Shown here one piece after another: positions 62,737-64,000 of a stretch of DNA of 64,000 nt. Origin of the DNA: CAYFSS01 sp964345975 (GTDB lineage Bacteria > Bacillota > Clostridia > Saccharofermentanales > Fastidiosipilaceae). Every line of letters starts with the position of its first letter. Position 1 is the first letter of the stretch. The notes beneath the pieces were generated by a model. That model was not told the DNA's origin, searched no databases, and saw only the letters and a list, made by a program, of their open reading frames with translations. The stretch covers positions 1 through 64,000 of the forward strand of contig CAYFSS010000007.1 in NCBI GenBank assembly GCA_964345975.1, written 5' to 3'. The translations under genes were made by a program, and so were the position numbers.

Positions 62737-63621
62737 CTATGCAATATGCACTCGATAGCGGAAAACTTTCTTTGCACCGCGAGGCAGGCGCATCATATGC
62801 GGTTTTGCAACAAGGTCTTCTACGATACCTTCACGACCGGGGAGTGAAGCCCATGGTTCAAGACATAGATAGGGGGCACCGGGAGCTTGCCAGAGACCCA
62901 GCGTTTCGTAACCCTCCGTCTCCATCGTAAGTTCTGTACCGCAATCCGTGAAGATTAAGTTCGTTCGATCTCCGGGATTGATCAGGAACAAGCCATCCTC
63001 GTTAAAATTCCATTGACTAAGATCGACCGTAGGTATCTCTGCATGCACCCATAGATTGTCAGGTAGCTCGACCAAGCCTTCCAGCAAACCGTTTTCGGAA
63101 AAGACCGCCAAACGCAGCTCATCAAGCTTGACCTGAGGCAATTCAAGTTTGTATTTTTCCAAGGGATAATCGAGATTAAATCCGGGGTGTCCGCCAAACC
63201 CGAAGATCATCTCGGGCTGTGGAGATTCTGATGAGTGGAAAACGGATACTTCCGAGGCAAATCCATGATTAGAAAGCGTGAAACGCACTCTTAGGTAGAA
63301 ATCAAAAGGGTAAACCTCACGCGATGCGGCATCACTGGTCAGCTCCAAGAGAATCGACTCTTCCTGTAGCTCCAAGACCGTAAATTCCATATCGCGGATG
63401 ATCCCGTGGATATCCATAGGATAGGACTTGCCATCAAACGTGTAACGCTTCTCATGGAGTCTACCAACAAAGGGAAAGAGCCACGGAGCTGTTTCCTCCC
63501 AATACGCGGGATCACCTTGCCAGAGGCGCTCAATGCCATCTTCCGTGATCCAAGACTTCAGCTCGGCGCCGCGGCGATCAACCGTGAGTTGCGCCCCACT
63601 CTTGCGTTTAATGGTCAACAT
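62737..63621 (-). CDS. Aldose 1-epimerase family protein (LacX-like)
   Basis: This 294-residue galactose mutarotase-fold protein interconverts alpha and beta anomers of sugars. Motifs are LFPFVGRLHEKRYTFDGKSY, DIHGIIRDMEF (catalytic His), FGFGGHPGFNLDYPLEKY (His) and LCLEPWASLPGREGI (Glu). These match the LacX/YeaD-like subgroup rather than classical GalM. The start is ATG 63621 (six bases after AAAGGG), which overlaps the upstream peptidase gene by 14 bases. It can support galactose or other hexose use. Confidence 0.88.
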   Translation of the reverse strand: MLTIKRKSGAQLTVDRRGAELKSWITEDGIERLWQGDPAYWEETAPWLFPFVGRLHEKRYTFDGKSYPMDIHGIIRDMEFTVLELQEESILLELTSDAASREVYPFDFYLRVRFTLSNHGFASEVSVFHSSESPQPEMIFGFGGHPGFNLDYPLEKYKLELPQVKLDELRLAVFSENGLLEGLVELPDNLWVHAEIPTVDLSQWNFNEDGLFLINPGDRTNLIFTDCGTELTMETEGYETLGLWQAPGAPYLCLEPWASLPGREGIVEDLVAKPHMMRLPRGAKKVFRYRVHIA

Positions 63622-64000
63622 GGTCATCCCTTTCTTTGACAAGGCCTTCGTTTATGGCTGCTTGGTCAATAAGTGGTTCGTCCTTCAAATACCGGTTCAT
63701 CCATTGTGTGATCGCTGCCAACCGTTGACGTCTTGCTTGAGGTTTACCGGCTCTGGATAAGTCATGATTCTCATCATGGAAGAGCATGAGCGCTGTTGGC
63801 ACTTCCCGATCGATCAGTGCATTGTAGAGCTGATAACCTTGTTCTACAGGGCAGCGGTAATCGAGGGCAGAGTGGACAATGAGCGTCGGGGTCTTCGCAG
63901 CGTCAATGTATTTAAGCGGCGAATGATCCCATAGCGTTTCCCAAAAATGATCGTCTTGAATCGTCACTCCATTCTGATCCGTTGCAAAATAATAGCCGAT
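63608..64000 (-). CDS. S9 family peptidase, C-terminal part (runs off the window)
   Basis: This is the C-terminal 130 residues of a prolyl-oligopeptidase/acylaminoacyl-peptidase-like serine hydrolase; the 5' part lies beyond 64000. The visible catalytic Asp is in IVHSALDYRCPVEQGYQL and the His in FHDENHDLSRAGKPQARRQ, both typical of S9C. The preceding IGYYFATDQNG also fits. The GTG at 63967 is internal and not the start. Its stop overlaps the epimerase start, so the two genes are coupled. Confidence 0.88.
   Translation of the reverse strand: MGYYFATDQNGVTIQDDHFWETLWDHSPLKYIDAAKTPTLIVHSALDYRCPVEQGYQLYNALIDREVPTALMLFHDENHDLSRAGKPQARRQRLAAITQWMNRYLKDEPLIDQAAINEGLVKERDDHVDH

Noticed and set aside
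1..64000. Recoded TAA (readthrough or reassignment) in PfpI and PhoA genes
   Set aside because: TAA is used as a normal stop in many intact genes here (for example uraA, trxB and dfx).

Overview
The window looks like a chromosome segment of an anaerobic, fermentative, Gram-positive bacterium of the Bacillota (Clostridia-like). The signs are desulfoferrodoxin, a Pta-AckA acetate pathway, a two-subunit AddAB/RexAB recombination nuclease, the Bacillota-type tRNA acetyl ligase TmcAL, lipoproteins and single-anchor cell-wall enzymes with no outer-membrane genes, and strong GGAGG ribosome-binding sites. Base composition is intermediate. Two runs of exactly 100 N (8071-8170, 39258-39357) are assembly gaps, and both fall inside tandem repeats, so this is probably a draft or metagenome assembly. 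I see no rRNA, tRNA, CRISPR array, prophage or origin.

Layout. 1-6.7 kb: housekeeping and stress genes (an interrupted PfpI-like gene, a cupin-DUF503 fusion, a Nudix hydrolase, a lytic transglycosylase, an SRAP protein, a uracil permease, a 2-hydroxyacid dehydrogenase, a small acidic lipoprotein). 6.7-10 kb: a TrpX-type ABC importer operon whose binding protein carries an Asp/Trp repeat tail. 10-16.5 kb: minus-strand genes for MsrAB, CorA, nitroreductase, MATE exporter, IMP dehydrogenase and a thioesterase. 16.5-20.5 kb: a DUF4185 gene cut by an IS256-like remnant, then desulfoferrodoxin, thioredoxin reductase and a zinc-ribbon membrane protein. 20.6-30.7 kb: galK-tadA converging on addBA, then plsC. 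30.9-39.1 kb: pta-ackA, a GH95 fucosidase, tmcAL, an esterase and tyrS. 39.2-47.6 kb: a cell-envelope block (24-bp tandem repeat, Ser-less beta-lactamase-like lipoprotein, OatA-like acetyltransferase with a 28-codon overlapping upstream ORF, duplicated-domain lipoprotein, L,D-transpeptidase, an unknown gene pair, a frameshifted MscS). 47.7-54 kb: pepA-lacZ-GATase operon and an ExbD-like orphan. 54.1-59 kb: a complete livJHMGF branched-chain amino acid importer. 59.4-64 kb: amidohydrolase, broken alkaline phosphatase, aldose epimerase and the end of an S9 peptidase.

How the genes fit together. Beta-galactosidase, GH95 fucosidase, galactokinase and aldose epimerase point to use of galactose- and fucose-containing glycans. 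Peptidase, aminopeptidase, Liv and TrpX-type importers point to peptide and amino acid use, with acetate as a product. TmcAL, which uses acetate to modify tRNA, lies 2.6 kb from pta-ackA. MsrAB, desulfoferrodoxin, TrxB and AddAB handle oxygen and DNA damage.

Most worth attention: the beta-lactamase-like protein whose SxxK serine is Gln; the 28-codon CxxC ORF overlapping the OatA gene; the Asp/Trp tail on the binding protein and the hairpin after it; the cupin-DUF503 fusion; the in-frame repeats in both AddA and AddB; the IS256-like remnant; and broken genes (PfpI, MscS, PhoA) whose single-base lesions may be decay or sequencing error. I do not see one clearly new multi-gene system; the envelope block at 39-45 kb is the best candidate for further work. 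All family names come from motif recognition by eye; no database search was run.
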